Shown piece after piece: positions 9,844-21,726 of a DNA stretch of 64,000 nucleotides. The translations under genes were made by a program, and so were the position numbers. Every line of letters starts with the position of its first letter. Position 1 is the stretch's first letter. The notes under the pieces are model-generated. The model saw only the letters and a list, made by a program, of their open reading frames with translations. It was not told the DNA's origin and did not search any database. Origin of the DNA: Zanthoxylum bungeanum (taxonomy: Eukaryota > Streptophyta > Magnoliopsida > Sapindales > Rutaceae); NCBI GenBank assembly GCA_019454045.1, contig SKCR01035540.1, positions 62,001 through 126,000 on the forward strand. The letters are read 5' to 3'.

Positions 9844-12360
9844 TGTAGGCATTGCATTTTTGCATATCAGCCCGATGATGAGTCTCGTATGGAGACACTA
9901 CCTCTTTAGTTGTGAAAGCCGTGGGAAACGGACGTTGGAAGGGTAAAGTTGGAAAATGGAATTTTTGTCAGATTTAACTCGCTTGTTTCGCTTCGGGTTC
10001 GCTTGTTGGACCTCTGTTTTAAAACACACCAAACCCATTAAAACACATCTCACAAATTAAATAATTAAAATATTTAAAACACATCACACAAATTAAATAA
10101 TTAAAACCAATTAAAATTAAACTTAAATTAAATTAAATCACATTCACCAATTAAATTGAACTTGAAATTAAATTAAATTAAATTCCTAATTTAAATAAAA
10201 CACATTCCTAATTTAATTAAATCACCTACCAATTTAAATAAATCATATCCTTAACTAAAAAGAACAAATCAAATCAATTCCCCTAATTAAAAGATTTTCC
10301 CTATCTCATTTTAATTAAAAGATATCTCCAATTAACACATAATCCTTCTCCTACCCAAACAAGGTAAAAACCCTTCCCTTGGCCTATAAAAAGAACCATT
10401 CACCTATCTTTCCAAACCCTGGCTGGCTAACTCATTCTCACAAAACAAAACACATCAAATAAACCCTAATATTCTAAGCTCGTTCTCCCTCGGCAACACA
10501 CCTGCTTCCCTTCATTGTTCAGCCAAGTCTCAAGCTCACGCATAATTCAACGCCTAACAACCTAAGCCTTCACACTGCCACCTGACCCTTCACGCATTCC
10601 ATTACCCTCGACGCAGCCTTGCTTCTTCACGCAGTTGTGCCCCACTCAAAGCCTCACGCCTAAACCTAGCACCCAGCCTTGCCCTCACTCTCTCGCCACC
10701 TAGCCACACAGACTCCACGCAACAAACTCAACCTGCCTTGACACTCACTCAGCAAACCATCCACGCACCCTTGCTTCACGTCATAAGCCCCCTCCTTCAC
10801 TCGCATAGACCACAACCTGAGCAAAACCCTTCACGCCACACGTCACACAGAAGCCACCTACCCCTCACAAGACTTCACGCCAACACCTGCCCCTCTCACG
10901 CCATTGCCCCCTAATCCACAGCCTAAGCCTCACGCCATTGCCCCCTAATCCAGCAACCAACCTTACGCACCAGCCCCCATTCACGCCTAGCCTTCATCAG
11001 CACCACAGACCCCTCAACACGTTCAGCCATCCCACGCACATATTCACCTCCACTACACGCACTAAACCAGCCCCCCACTGCCTTGACTCACGCCTAGCCA
11101 CCATAAATCCACTCACGTCTAGCCACCTAAAAGCCACTCACGTATCACGCAAACTACCCTCCATTCACGTCCTCAACACAGCCCACATATTGCCCTCTTT
11201 CTCGCCAACAAACAGCCCACAATTCCCCCCTGAAACAGCCCCCCTAACTGCACGCATATTCCCCCTGAAACAGCCCCTTAATTTCCCACATAAGCCCCCT
11301 CAAACACTTCACGTAACAGTCCCCAAAAAACTGCCCAAAACAATAACAAAAACTGCCCCTGTAACCCATCCAAAACTGCAACCCAAACCAGTCCAAATAA
11401 CCCTCCAAACAGTCCCCTAATTACCAAAAACAGTGACCCGAAAATACAACAAAAACAGCAGTGAAAAGGAGTGAAAACAGCAGCCCCAAGACAGCGAAAC
11501 AGCGAGGAAAGTCGTTGAGTTAGTGGACCGAAAGAGAAGAGTAGCGGATCATTCACCCTTCAACGGACGGTGTGTAACGCCCTTTCCTGAGACGACAAAA
11601 GAGGTTAGACCTGAGGGCACCTTTTTACTTATCTTCTTTCGTTTTATTTTATTTATTTTAAAATATTATTGCATGAGAGTCGTTTTAGCATGTTTGAAGC
11701 ATGAGTGTTGGATGAGCGGGATATGTGTTCCCTTTTTGTGGTATATTGGATGGAAACCCGGACGTAAATTCCGTAGCCGATTCCGAATGGACGGTAGTGC
11801 GGTCTGCACTCGGGATACAACGCCGCGTACCATTTAAAGATATACATATCTCGTCTCATCCAAATTTGTATTTGAGCATGTTATAGTTCGTAACTTGTTT
11901 ATTTATTGTTTAAAGCATGATTTAGTTTAGTTCATTATTTAACTTTCAAAGCATGATTATGTTATTTAGGCATGTTGTTTCTTTATTCCTTATGCATGAT
12001 GTTTTGTTTAGTTTATGTTAATGTTTAATTAGTTATTTGTTTACTTTGGTTTAATGGTTCAATATGCTCGTTGTGTTTATATTGCGTGGAGTTATTTGGA
12101 TGAAAGCATGTTAGATCTAAGTACCCTTGAGCATGATTATTGAGTAGACTCGGTTGATTAATTGCACAAATCATATCATCACAAGTGACATAAGTAAGGG
12201 ACCATTCCGAACCCAACGGTTTGAGGTCTTCCCTTGCGAGGGGTGAGTGCGGCCTTAAATCTTTATCCCGGTTCACACCGGGTGGCGACTCCATGTTATT
12301 TCGTACTTCCCAACTAGGCCGCGAGCCTAGAACACGCGTCGTCAGGTCCTGTTGTCTACA
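9844..12360 (+). repeat. LARD left LTR (2517 bp)
   Basis: In order it holds a starting block shared with 15758 and 61117, an AT-rich stretch of AATTAAAT-type repeats (10040-10330), a TATA box at 10385, about 1 kb of C/A-rich, G-poor sequence full of CACGC and CACGT (10430-11430), then a T-rich 3' part ending GTTGTCTACA. A 160-codon frame at 10938-11420 lies in the C-rich part. It breaks after about 100 codons in the right LTR (16857-17165) and is not seen in the third copy, so I do not call it a gene. Confidence 0.9.
10385..10393 (+). promoter_or_regulatory. TATA box of the LARD LTR
   Basis: TATAAAAAG follows an AT-rich region and precedes the C/A-rich leader. It is kept in the right LTR (about 16302) and in the second LARD copy (about 61669), the best conserved promoter-like site of this family. 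Confidence 0.6.
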
Positions 12361-12381
12361 GTCTGGCGACTCCACTGGGGA
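12361..12381 (+). other. LARD primer-binding site
   Basis: TGGCGACTCCACTGGGGA starts three bases after the LTR end. This sequence type is used by Tat/Ogre-lineage Ty3 elements and is usually assigned to an arginine tRNA. The tRNA identity is recalled, not tested. The second copy carries TGTCGACTCC at the same place. Confidence 0.7.
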
Positions 12382-14054
12382 TAGAGAATCGGCCCCGAAA
12401 TCATGTCTTGTGATGTGTATGATTTGTGCATTAGTTGACCATTTCTATAGTGGGTTGAGGGAGTTCAATCAAAGGCATTGTCGTAACCCGCATGAACGAT
12501 AGTTGTATATCCTATAGAAGTTGCCTCTTTATGCTTTTGATAACCACATGCATATTAAATCTCATACATCGCACGCATCTCATGCATACATGCATCATGT
12601 TAACCCTCTGTGTCTTAAAAGCCATCATAGATATCCGTTGGGTTAGAAATAAAAGAAGAATTGTCGCAGAAGAGTTTAGCAAATATGGATAGCGAGGAAA
12701 AGGAAATCGAGAAACAGAAAACCTTATGGCAAGGATAGAAAGACCATTGGGGGGGCCTTCAAAAAAAAAAAAAAGAGAAAAAAGAGAGAGAAAAAGAAAA
12801 AAGAAAAAAAATAATATTTGTTTGTTTTTTTAGTCCTTAATAGTTAGACATAAGTCCGATGATGAAATTGATTGCTTTAGGGCGAAACCTTAGAAAGGAT
12901 AAACTCTTGACGTGCTTTTATCTGATGCTTTGAGTGATTGATCTATGTTAGACTCGTAAGCACTTGATTATGGTTCTTAGCGGTGAAAACCTGAGTAGTT
13001 TGCAAGGTGACTAGTTGAAGAAATTATAGGTCGGTGAATGACCGTTTTCTTAGATGTCTATCTTGATTTGCTTATGTTATGATGTGTGGTATGGTTGAAA
13101 ATGAAAGAAAAGTCTCTAAAGAAAAAAATTGAACCACCTATAACCGATAAGCGTGAAGCTACCCATGGGCGAGTATTAGGACCACCATGAGGAGAAATGC
13201 TACCTTAAAGGGTAGGTGTGTTGAAAAAAAGAGAAAGAAAAAAAAAAAAAAGAAAAAAAAAAGAAGTTCAAAATGAAAATAAAAGAAGAGACAAAAAGGA
13301 AAGAAAATCATACCACACTGAGCACAGAAAAGCAACTGCAGGCATAATTGAGACATCTAGGTTGGTTTGACCCATCGATCTGGATTTTTGAAACAAAATC
13401 ATCGAGTTAGCTTACTTAAGGATTAAGCTGTGAAAGAACCATTGCACACACACACTTTGAGTCTCGCTTAGATCATTTATTCAAAGACTTGGATTTGAGT
13501 TACATTGTGTGTTTTGAAAGTTCTCTGGTTTCATTACTGAGCATTCTTTGAGGACAATGATATGTATAACTATTGGGACTATTTCGTAGCATGTGATATA
13601 ATATGATTATAAGGAATGCCCCACCATATGGTTCATCTTGACCAAGTGCAAACAGCGGAGAGCAGTAAGCTAAATCAAGACTGGGGGTGACCAGTCTACC
13701 ACCTCACGAATCAGGGACATAACGAGATATTGAGTCATGGGACTAAAGAAATTGAGCAATCACATAAGAGAATTGACAGAAAGAAGCTGTAAGTAGACCC
13801 AGGGGGCGATCGAAGACATTTGAAGGCAAAAAGTGCCGAGGAGCACAAGGAAGACCTAACCCGACGGATAGGAATTCATGCATGCATGCATACACTAACA
13901 CATTTTGCATCCTTTTGTGTTTGTTTTGTTTTGTGTTCACAGGTTTTGAAGAAGAAAAGAGAAAGCGGCAAAGAACAAGCTAATCAGAAACGGTGAAAAG
14001 CACAGTATCAGATTCGGGTAATAATCCCAGGGTTGAGGCCCAGTTGAGTTTGAG
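12382..14054 (+). other. LARD internal region, non-coding, with a module shared with the Athila-like element
   Basis: No gag or pol similarity. Purine-rich runs lie at 12762-12812 and 13223-13265. The stretch 12825-13570 is homologous, at roughly 80% by eye, to the 3' non-coding part of the Athila-like element, where it is now in two pieces (22055-21727 inverted, and 24108-24540). Compared with the second LARD copy, about 400 bp is missing near 12481. Confidence 0.75.
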
Positions 14055-14320
14055 TTTTGGGTATGGCACTCTGGGGGCGAGGCCCACATTAGCATCAACA
14101 TCAGTCTTGCCGGGTATGGTACTCTGGGGGCGAGGCCCACATTAGTTTCAGTATCAGTCTTGCCGGGTATGACAATTTGGGGGTGAGGCCCACGTCATTA
14201 TCAGTAGCAGCCTTGCCGGGTATGGCAATCTGGGGGTGAGGCCCACGTCATTATCAGTGTCAGTCTTGCCGGGTATGGCAATCTGGGGGCGAGGCCCACG
14301 TCATTATCAGTAGCTTGGGG
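14055..14320 (+). repeat. Tandem repeat, 53-bp unit, about 4.8 copies
   Basis: The units begin gggtatggcactctggggg and contain cgaggcccac followed by an 'atcagtcttgcc' tail. They start near 14058, 14111, 14164, 14217 and 14270. Further degenerate 'gaggccca' pieces continue to about 14490. Confidence 0.85.
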
Positions 14321-14479
14321 ACGAGTCCCAGGGTTGAGGCCCATATCAATATCAGTCTAGGGACGAGGCCCACCTCAGTACCAGTTTGGGGGGCGAGGCC
14401 CCACATCGGTATCAGTTTTGAGGCGAGGCCCACATCAGTTTGAGGGCAAGACCCACATCAGCATCAATCTGGTAGCGAG

Positions 14480-15640
14480 GCCCACAGTCAGCTCAGTTCG
14501 GGACTAAAGCCCATATTCAGTACAATTCAGGAACAAAGCCCACAGTCAGCTTAATTCGGGAATAAAGCCCACATTCAGTGCAATTCAGGAACAAAGCCCA
14601 CATTCAGTACAGTTCGGGAATAAAACCCACATTCAGTACAGTTCAGGAATAAAGACTGCATCCAGTTCAGTTCAGGAAGAAAGTCTGCATTCAGCTCAGT
14701 ACGGGAATAAAGCCCACATTCAGTACAGTTCGGGAATAAAGCCCACATTCAGTACAGTTCGGGGACAAAGCCCACAGTTAACACAGTCACGGAACAAAGC
14801 TCACCCTCAACTCAAATTCGGGAACAAAGCTCACGGTCAACATAATTGAAGGAAGAAAGCCTAGGGGAATAGAGCCCTATCTCTCAACGGTTCTGGAATA
14901 AAGCCCAGGGGAATAAAGCCTCATATCAACACAGTTCGGGAACAAAGCCCAGGGGAATATAGCCCCATCTCAATGCAGTTCGGGAATAAAGCCCACAGTC
15001 CAAACAATGAGGGAATAAAGCCCTATCTCTACACAGTCAGCAGTTCGGGAATAAAGCCCAGAGGAATAAAGCCTCATCTCAACACAGTTCGGGAACAAAG
15101 CCCAGAGGAATAAAGCCTCATCTCAACACAGTTCGGGAACAAAGCCCAAAGGAATAAAGCCCTATCACAACACATTTCAAGAACAAAGCCCAGGGGAAAA
15201 AGCCCATCTCAATACAGTTCGGGAACAAAGCCCAGAGGAATAAAGCCTCATCTCAATACAGTTCGGGAACAAAGCCCAGGGGAATAAAGCCCTATCTCTA
15301 CACAGTTCGGGAACAAAACCCACAAATGGTTCGGGAACAAAGCCCAAAGGTCGAGGCATCTCGCCATCAAATTCAGTTCGGGAACAAAGCCCACATGTGG
15401 TTCGGGAACAAAGCCTAGAGGTCGAGGCACCTCGCCATCACACTCAGTTCGGGAACAAAGCCCACTCTCTACACAACTCGGGAACAAAGCCCACAGATGG
15501 TTCGGGAACAAAGCCCAGGGGTCGAAGCGCCTCACCATCATATCAGTTCAGTTCGGTAGTAATTCCTAGAGATCGCAGCATCTTGCAGGGATGAACCTCA
15601 GGGGTCGAAGCACCTCACCACCAGATCAACTCAGTTCGAA
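14480..15640 (+). repeat. Tandem repeat array built on TTCGGGAACAAAGCCC
   Basis: Imperfect units of about 27-30 bp (14480-14860) pass into composite units of about 44-45 bp (15040-15310; cagttcgggaacaaagccca plus gaggaataaagcctcatctc), then into longer mixed units with 'ggtcgaggcacctcgccatca' (15340-15620). TTCGGGAA occurs about 17 times. Spurious minus-strand reading frames (15541-15177) arise from this periodicity. Repeats between the coding part and the 3' LTR are known in Tat/Ogre-lineage elements. Confidence 0.85.
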
Positions 15641-15743
15641 TCAACATGGCAAGTCAGGTGGCAGCTGGCGAGCCAGGTAAGTGAAAATGCATTGCACGTA
15701 CTTTGATAGGATTGTCATTGTCACACACTGCACAAGTCCCATC

Positions 15744-15757
15744 AAAGTGGGGGCGAC
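15744..15757 (+). other. LARD polypurine tract
   Basis: Aaagtgggggcgac immediately precedes the TG of the right LTR, as expected for the plus-strand primer of reverse transcription. Confidence 0.75.
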
Positions 15758-18264
15758 TGTAGGCATTTCATTTTTGCATATCAGCCCGATGATGAGTCTC
15801 GTATGGAGACACTACCTCTTTAGTTGTGAAAGCCGTGGGAAACGGACGTTGGAAGGGTAAAGTTGGAAAATGGAATTTTTGTCAGATTTAACTCGCTTGT
15901 TTCGCTTCGGGTTCGCTTGTTGGACCTCTGTTTAAAAACACAACCAAACCCATTAAAACACATCTCACAAATTAAATAATTAAAATATTTAAAACACATC
16001 ACACAAATTAAATAATTAAAACCAATTAAAATTAAACTTAAATTAATTAAATCACATTCACACAATTAAATTGAACTTGAAATTAAATTAAATTAAATTC
16101 CTAATTTAAATAAAACACATTCCTAATTTAATTAAATCACCTACCAATTTAAATAAATCATATCCTTAACTAAAAAGAACAAATCAAATCAATTCCCCTA
16201 ATTAAAAGATTTTCCCTATCTCATTTTAATTAAAAGATATCTCCAATTAACACATAAATCCTTCTCCTACCCAAACAAGGTAAAAACCCTTCCCCTTGGC
16301 CTATAAAAAGAACCATTCACCTATCTTTCCAAACCCTGGCTGGCTAACTCATTCTCACAAAAACAAAACACATCAAATAAACCCTAATATTCTAAGCTCG
16401 TTCTCCCTCGGCAACACACACCTGCTCCCTTCATTGTTCAGCCAAGTCTCAAGCTCACGCATAATTCAACGCCTAACAACCTAAGCCTTCACACTGCCAC
16501 CTGACCCTTCACGCATTCCATTACCCTCGACGCAGCCTTGCTTCTTCACGCAGTTGTGCCCCACTCAAAGCCTCACGCCTAAACCTAGCACCCAGCCTTG
16601 CCCTCACTCTCTCGCCACCTAGCCACACAGACTCCACGCAACAAACTCAACCTGCCTTGACACTCACTCAGCAAACCATCCACACACCCCCTTCTTCACG
16701 TCATAAGCCCCCTCCTTCACTCGCATAGACCACAACCTGAGCAAACCCTTCACGCCACACGTCACACAGAAGCCACCTACCCCTCACAAGACTTCACGCC
16801 AACACCTGCCCCTCTCACGCCATTGCCCCCTAATCCACAGCCTAAGCCTCACGCCATTGCCCCCTAATCCAGCAACCAACTTTACGCACCAGCCCCCATT
16901 CACGCCTAGCCTTCATCAGCACCACAGACCCCTCAACACGTTCAGCCATCCCACGCACATATTCACCTCCACTACACGCACTAAACCAGCCCCCCACTGC
17001 CTTGACTCACGCCTAGCCACCATAAATCCACTCACGTCTAGCCACCTAAAAGCCACTCACGTATCACGCAAACTACCCTCCATTCACGTCCTCAACACAG
17101 CCCACATATTGCCCTCTTTCTCGCCAACAAACAGCCCACATATTCCCCCTGAAACACCCCCCTAACTGCACGCATATTCCCCCTGAAACAGCCCCTTAAT
17201 TTCCCACATAAGCCCCCTCAAACACTTCACGTAACAGTCCCCAAAAAACTGCCCAAAACAATAACAAAAACTGCCCCTGTAACCCATCCAAAACTGCAAC
17301 CCAAACCAGTCCAAATAACCCTCAAAACAGTCCCCTAATTACCAAAAACAGTGACCCGAAAATACAACAAAAACAGCAGTGAAAAGGAGTGAAAACAGCA
17401 GCCCCAAGACAGCGAAACAGCGAGGAAAGTCGTTGAGTTAGTGGACCGAAAGAGTAGCGGATCATTCACCCTTCCAACGGACGTGTAACGCCCTTTCCTG
17501 AGACGACAAAAGAGGTTAGACCTGAGGGCACCTTTTTACTTATCTTCTTTCGTTTTATTTTATTTATTTTAAATATTATTGCATGAGAGTCGTTTGAAGC
17601 ATGATGTGATTGTTGGAGATGAGCGGGATTGTGTGTTCCCTTTTTGTGGTATATTGGATGGAAACCCGGACGTAAATTCCGTAGCCGATTCCGAATGGAC
17701 GGTAGTGCGGTCTGCACTCGGGATACAACGCCGCGTACCATTTAAATATACATATCTCGTCTCATCCAAATTTGTATTTGAGCATGTTATAGTTCGTAAC
17801 TTGTTTATTTATTGTTTAAAGCATGATTTAGTTTAGTTCATTATTTAACTTTCAAAGCATGATTATGTTATTTAGGCATGTTGTTTCTTTATTCCTTATG
17901 CATGATGTTTTGTTTAGTTTATGTTAATGTTTAATTAGTTATTTGTTTACTTTGGTTTAATGGTTCAATATGCTCGTTGTGTTATATTGCGTGGAGTTAT
18001 TTGGATGAAAGCATGTTAGATCTAAGTACCCTTGAGCATGATTATTGAGTAGACTCGGTTGATTAATTGCACAAATCATATCATCACAAGTGACATAAGT
18101 AAGGGACCATTCCGAACCCAACGGTTTGAGGTCTTCCCTTGCGAGGGGTGAGTGCGGCCTTAAATCTTTATCCCGGTTCACACCGGGTGGGGACTCCATG
18201 TTATTTCGTACTTCCCAACTAGGCCGCGAGCCTAGAACAGCGTCGTCAGGTCCTGTTGTCTACA
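15758..18264 (+). repeat. LARD right LTR (2507 bp)
   Basis: It runs from TGTAGGCATTTCATT to TTGTCTACA and matches the left LTR with only scattered substitutions and short indels, for example around 17590-17640. The adjoining accat (18265-18269) is the right target duplication and agrees with the undisturbed Athila-like LTR at 25431-25435. Confidence 0.9.
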
Positions 18265-18269
18265 ACCAT

Positions 18270-18991
18270 GCTTTCATTGTTTTATTATTTGGTCATGAAT
18301 TAACTCTATTATTCTAGAGGATGATGTAATCTATGCTCAAACCTATGTGTTGATTGCCAAATTAATTCTTATGAAGTTTTAATTCAATTTATTTATATTC
18401 TCTTGTGTTTAATGCTTCTTGTTTGTTGGCCATAAATTAAGATGATGCATGTTTAGAATATATCGCTCGGGAGAGAGGAATTTTGAATAGGATTTAGAGA
18501 ATATAACCTATGAGATTTGTAGAGTTCAGGAGAATCTATAATCCATTTGAAGTCATTAACAAAGAATCACAAAGCGTAATGAGTTATTGATTACTAGATT
18601 TTTATAGGGATATCGAAGTCTGTAATTGATAATATTTTCACTCCGCACTCGGGAGAGGGAGTTAGAATAATTTAGGTTTCTTAGCTTATAAATAATGCAA
18701 CTGAATACTAATTGATTGACATAACAAATACATAAGGGATAACTAGGTGAAATCAGACTCCAAAATCTCTCTCATCTTGGTTTATTTTCATTTAACATTT
18801 TGATAGTTTGCTTATTTAGTTTTTAATCTTAATTTAGTTTATTTAAAATTGGTTTCTAAATAAAGTTAGGTTTACTAATTATAGTACTTAGTGTGAGTTG
18901 AATACAATCCCTGTGGGTTCGACACTCTTTCACTTATCTTTACTAAAATTTGACACCGTACACTTGCGGTATGATATAAAATATCACAATA
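18270..18991 (+). repeat. Left LTR of the Athila-like element, second piece
   Basis: It continues the LTR after the LARD and matches 25436-26151. The 3' end reads atatcacaata where the right LTR has atatcgcaaca, so the terminal CA has mutated to TA here. Confidence 0.85.
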
Positions 18992-18997
18992 GGTTTT

Positions 18998-19018
18998 TGG
19001 TGTCGTTGCTGGGGATTG
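18998..19018 (+). other. Primer-binding site of the Athila-like element
   Basis: TGGTGTCGTTGCTGGGGAT lies six bases after the LTR. It is a transition-mutated form of the Athila-lineage site TGGCGCCGTTGCCGGGGA, usually assigned to aspartate tRNA. Confidence 0.8.
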
Positions 19019-19117
19019 TTAATCTAATTCACATTAATACTATTACCAAGTAACCTTGACTTTAATTTAGATTTTTTTTATTCTTATTTTTATTTTTTCT
19101 TTATTTTCTTTTGTGAG

Positions 19118-21726
19118 ATGAACATTGAAAAAGAAGTGATGGAGGCTGAAAATATAGAGAACAACCCACGCCATGTAGAAATCAGAGATCATTTTAAACT
19201 AGTCATTGACGATAACTATTCTGGGATTGCGCACCCACCAATCAATGCCAATAACTTTAAGCTGAAACCTACATTGATCAACATGGTGCAAAAGAACCAG
19301 TTTGGGGGTTCATCTGTAGAGGATCCCAACGTGTATTTACTGATGTTCTTAGAGATGGCAGATATAATAAAGATGAATGGAGTCACTAAAGAGACCATCA
19401 GGCTACGCTTGTTCCCATTCTCTTTAAGGGATAAAGCGATGGGTTGGCTACAATCTATTCCGGCGGGGAGAATCATGACATGGCAGGATATGGCTACAAT
19501 ATTTCTTGTGAGGTTCTTTTTGTTAGTGTCCTAGACATGCCAAGGATCTCTAAATCATGATTTGTGTGTGAATAAATCAAAATAAGTTGCGGAAAAGACT
19601 GACATTGATCGGTTATGGAATTCAAAATTTCCAACGGATGTAGAAGCTCCAAGCCCTCCTTTTGAGTTCCAAACAATTGGGTGAGTGTCCCTATCACCTT
19701 TCTTTGACTCCTTTAAGTGCTAGCTTGAACAAATTGGAAAGGAAAATTTCTCCTCAAAGAAGAACAAGTTTCGGCCATATGGTGAAGAGAATGAGAGAAT
19801 GAATAGTTATTTTTTTCAAAAACAATTACCAAAATTATTTTGACTTGGTAGGTGTGATGTGTATTAAATCCAATTTACTTTTTTGCCTACCACTTACATC
19901 ACAAGTTGACAAGTGATGTGAGTAGTGGGTCCCACCCAATTTTGAATTTCAAATTGTAGTTGGCTTACACAACACACTTTGGGCCCTGTTCGTTTAATCC
20001 AACTAAACGAGTTTTTCGTCGCTACGTAATTAAATCCAATTTAATTAACTAATAATGGCTAGCAAAATTATTACGAAAGTCGCTTACGAATTAATTCCAG
20101 ATTAATTCGTTCGCTTGAATTAAAATCCAATTTTAATTCCGCATTGAAATCTAATTTCAATTAATATAACCGATATATTATTTTAGCCCAATTAAATAAA
20201 TTAAATAGTAAAATCCAATTTAACTATTAAATTTATTTTTCCGATTAATTCCAAATTAATCGCGTTCTCTCTTCTAGACGAATTTAATCCCAGATAAATT
20301 CTTGCCGTAATTAATCCTAGATTAATTTTCTCTCTCATAATTAATCCCAGATTAATTATGTTCGAGTCAAATGTCATCGGTGAATCTTTGGGAAGCGATC
20401 CAAGAGATCACTGGATATGTTGGCAGTAAATACGGTTGTCAGACTATCCGACACGTGCGTACCACGTACCACGTTCTCACCGATTTACAAGACTTGATTG
20501 GCTTCTAGTAAAGCATTGTGCCTACCCAATTCTCCAGAAATATTCAACAAGGAATATATAATATTTATCAGGCGTAGTATACAATGTATTGCGTATTACG
20601 ATCCAGTATCGGATGTCACATGCTAGGCCTAGGGATGGAATTGTGTCTGACCGTACGAAGCATATATCGGATCACTAGCAACTAGTCTCTGTAATCGGAT
20701 AATCATGACCTAGTCATATTATCCCGACAGCTGCAGCATTTAAGAGTACTAGTTTTGTATCTCTGCGTGATCATCATCTCCATATGACTGAAGTGATACT
20801 TCTGTCTTGACATCACACCCAATACACTACGATTCTCAGTATACCCAGAAGAGGCGTACACAGAACCTGTTAAGGCTCTGGACGACCAAAACTAAAGCGT
20901 ACTGATTGTCGCAAGTATTAGCGATGCAAGTCTCAGGTTAAGACCACATACACCTACCCTTATTTGTATTCCCATAGACACATAGTCATACTACCAATGA
21001 GATTTCGAAGGGTCTATCCAGAGCGAAGCTATTCCCTGTCCAATGGCTAACAGAACCTCCTATCACACTTTCATAAGTATCCAATACTTAAATATATGAG
21101 AACTACGTCGTTAAGCTTCCATAACGTGCACAAGTGTAATACTATCATATTCCGTATTATCGATATCCAGTCTCGATAATACTACGACTAGAGATATTTA
21201 ATGATCAAACCTTTCATGGATTAATACTGTCTCATATCTTATTAATCCGATACTGATCATATGGACTTTTATCATTTATATATCCAAGTAATCCAATTAT
21301 AAAACGATAAAAGAGTAATTTACATTATCACATAGTTAATTTGTACAAAAATACCATGTCTTTTAGAAATAGTGATGCTATGGGTCATAATTGTCCAACA
21401 CTTTCCACCAGCTAAATCAGCCCAACTGAGAACAAAAATTAGCATATTTAGGCAGTTAGAGACTGAGAATCTGTATGAGGCCTGAGAGCGCTTTAAAAAT
21501 CTACTTAGGAGGTGCCCACATCACAATTTTGAGGACTGGGTTCAGATTTAGTTATTCTACAATGGGTTGAATGGTCCAAACAGGACCATGGTCGATGCAG
21601 CTACTGAAGGAATCATGTTCAAGAAATATGCTGAAGACATATATGCTTTATTAGAGGAGATGGCCATCAATAACTTCCAATGGCCAAATGAACGCACTAC
21701 TGTGCCTAAGGTGGCCGGTATATATT
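19118..21726 (+). pseudogene. Athila-like gag N-terminal part, split by a solo LTR
   Basis: From ATG at 19118 the frame reads through a Retrotrans_gag-type domain. Recognisable blocks are NNFKLKPTLINMVQ, NQFGGSSVEDPN, IRLRLFPFSLRDKAMGWL and TWQDMATIFLVRFF, at roughly residues 45-135. It stops inside the solo LTR (19521-21400) and resumes at 21401 with FPPAKSAQLRTK, then RFKNLLRRCPHHNFEDW and NNFQWPNERTTVPKVAGIY, with two stops. At 21726 the homology breaks exactly where the next gag residues (EVDHMVTLTAQ) are expected; those are found at 24104 on the other strand. Gag would form the element's virus-like particle. Confidence 0.88.
19521..21400 (-). mobile_element. Solo LTR of copia family W (1880 bp)
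   Basis: It runs from TGTTAGTGTCC to TTGTCCAACA and is flanked by ctttt (19516-19520) and ctttc (21401-21405). Its reverse complement matches the LTRs at 52170-54096 and 60239-61116, for example the end tatgggtcataattgtcc. It sits inside the gag codons for RFF|PPA. No internal region remains, so this is a solo LTR formed by recombination between the two LTRs of a former element. Confidence 0.88.

Larger units (their letters stand above)
9844..18264 (+). mobile_element. LARD: large non-autonomous LTR element (Ty3 Tat/Ogre-like by primer site)
   Basis: The structure is complete: LTR 9844-12360 (TGTAGGCATT to TGTCTACA), a primer-binding site directly after it, a 3.4 kb internal region without any gag or pol, polypurine tract aaagtgggggcgac, and LTR 15758-18264. 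It is flanked by accac/accat. The two LTRs are nearly identical by eye, with a few short indels, which points to a fairly recent insertion. A second copy starts at 61117. With no coding capacity it must have been mobilised in trans. Confidence 0.9.

Noticed and set aside
10938..11420. A 160-codon open frame rich in Pro/His/Thr inside the LARD LTR
   Set aside because: It lies in C/A-rich low-complexity sequence, is broken in the right LTR after about 100 codons, has no counterpart in LARD copy 2 and resembles no protein family I know.
12221..12502. Frames shared by 12221, 18126 and 62956
   Set aside because: They are the conserved 3' end of the LARD LTR and primer-site region. Repetition comes from the LTR, not from a gene.
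15177..15541. Overlapping minus-strand frames with repeated 'LCSRT' blocks
   Set aside because: These are the translation of the tandem array in a frame without stops. They are periodic artefacts, not genes.
14055..15640. Regular repeats that look superficially like a CRISPR array
   Set aside because: The units abut or vary in length without unique spacers, the sequence is plant retroelement DNA, and no cas-like gene is near.
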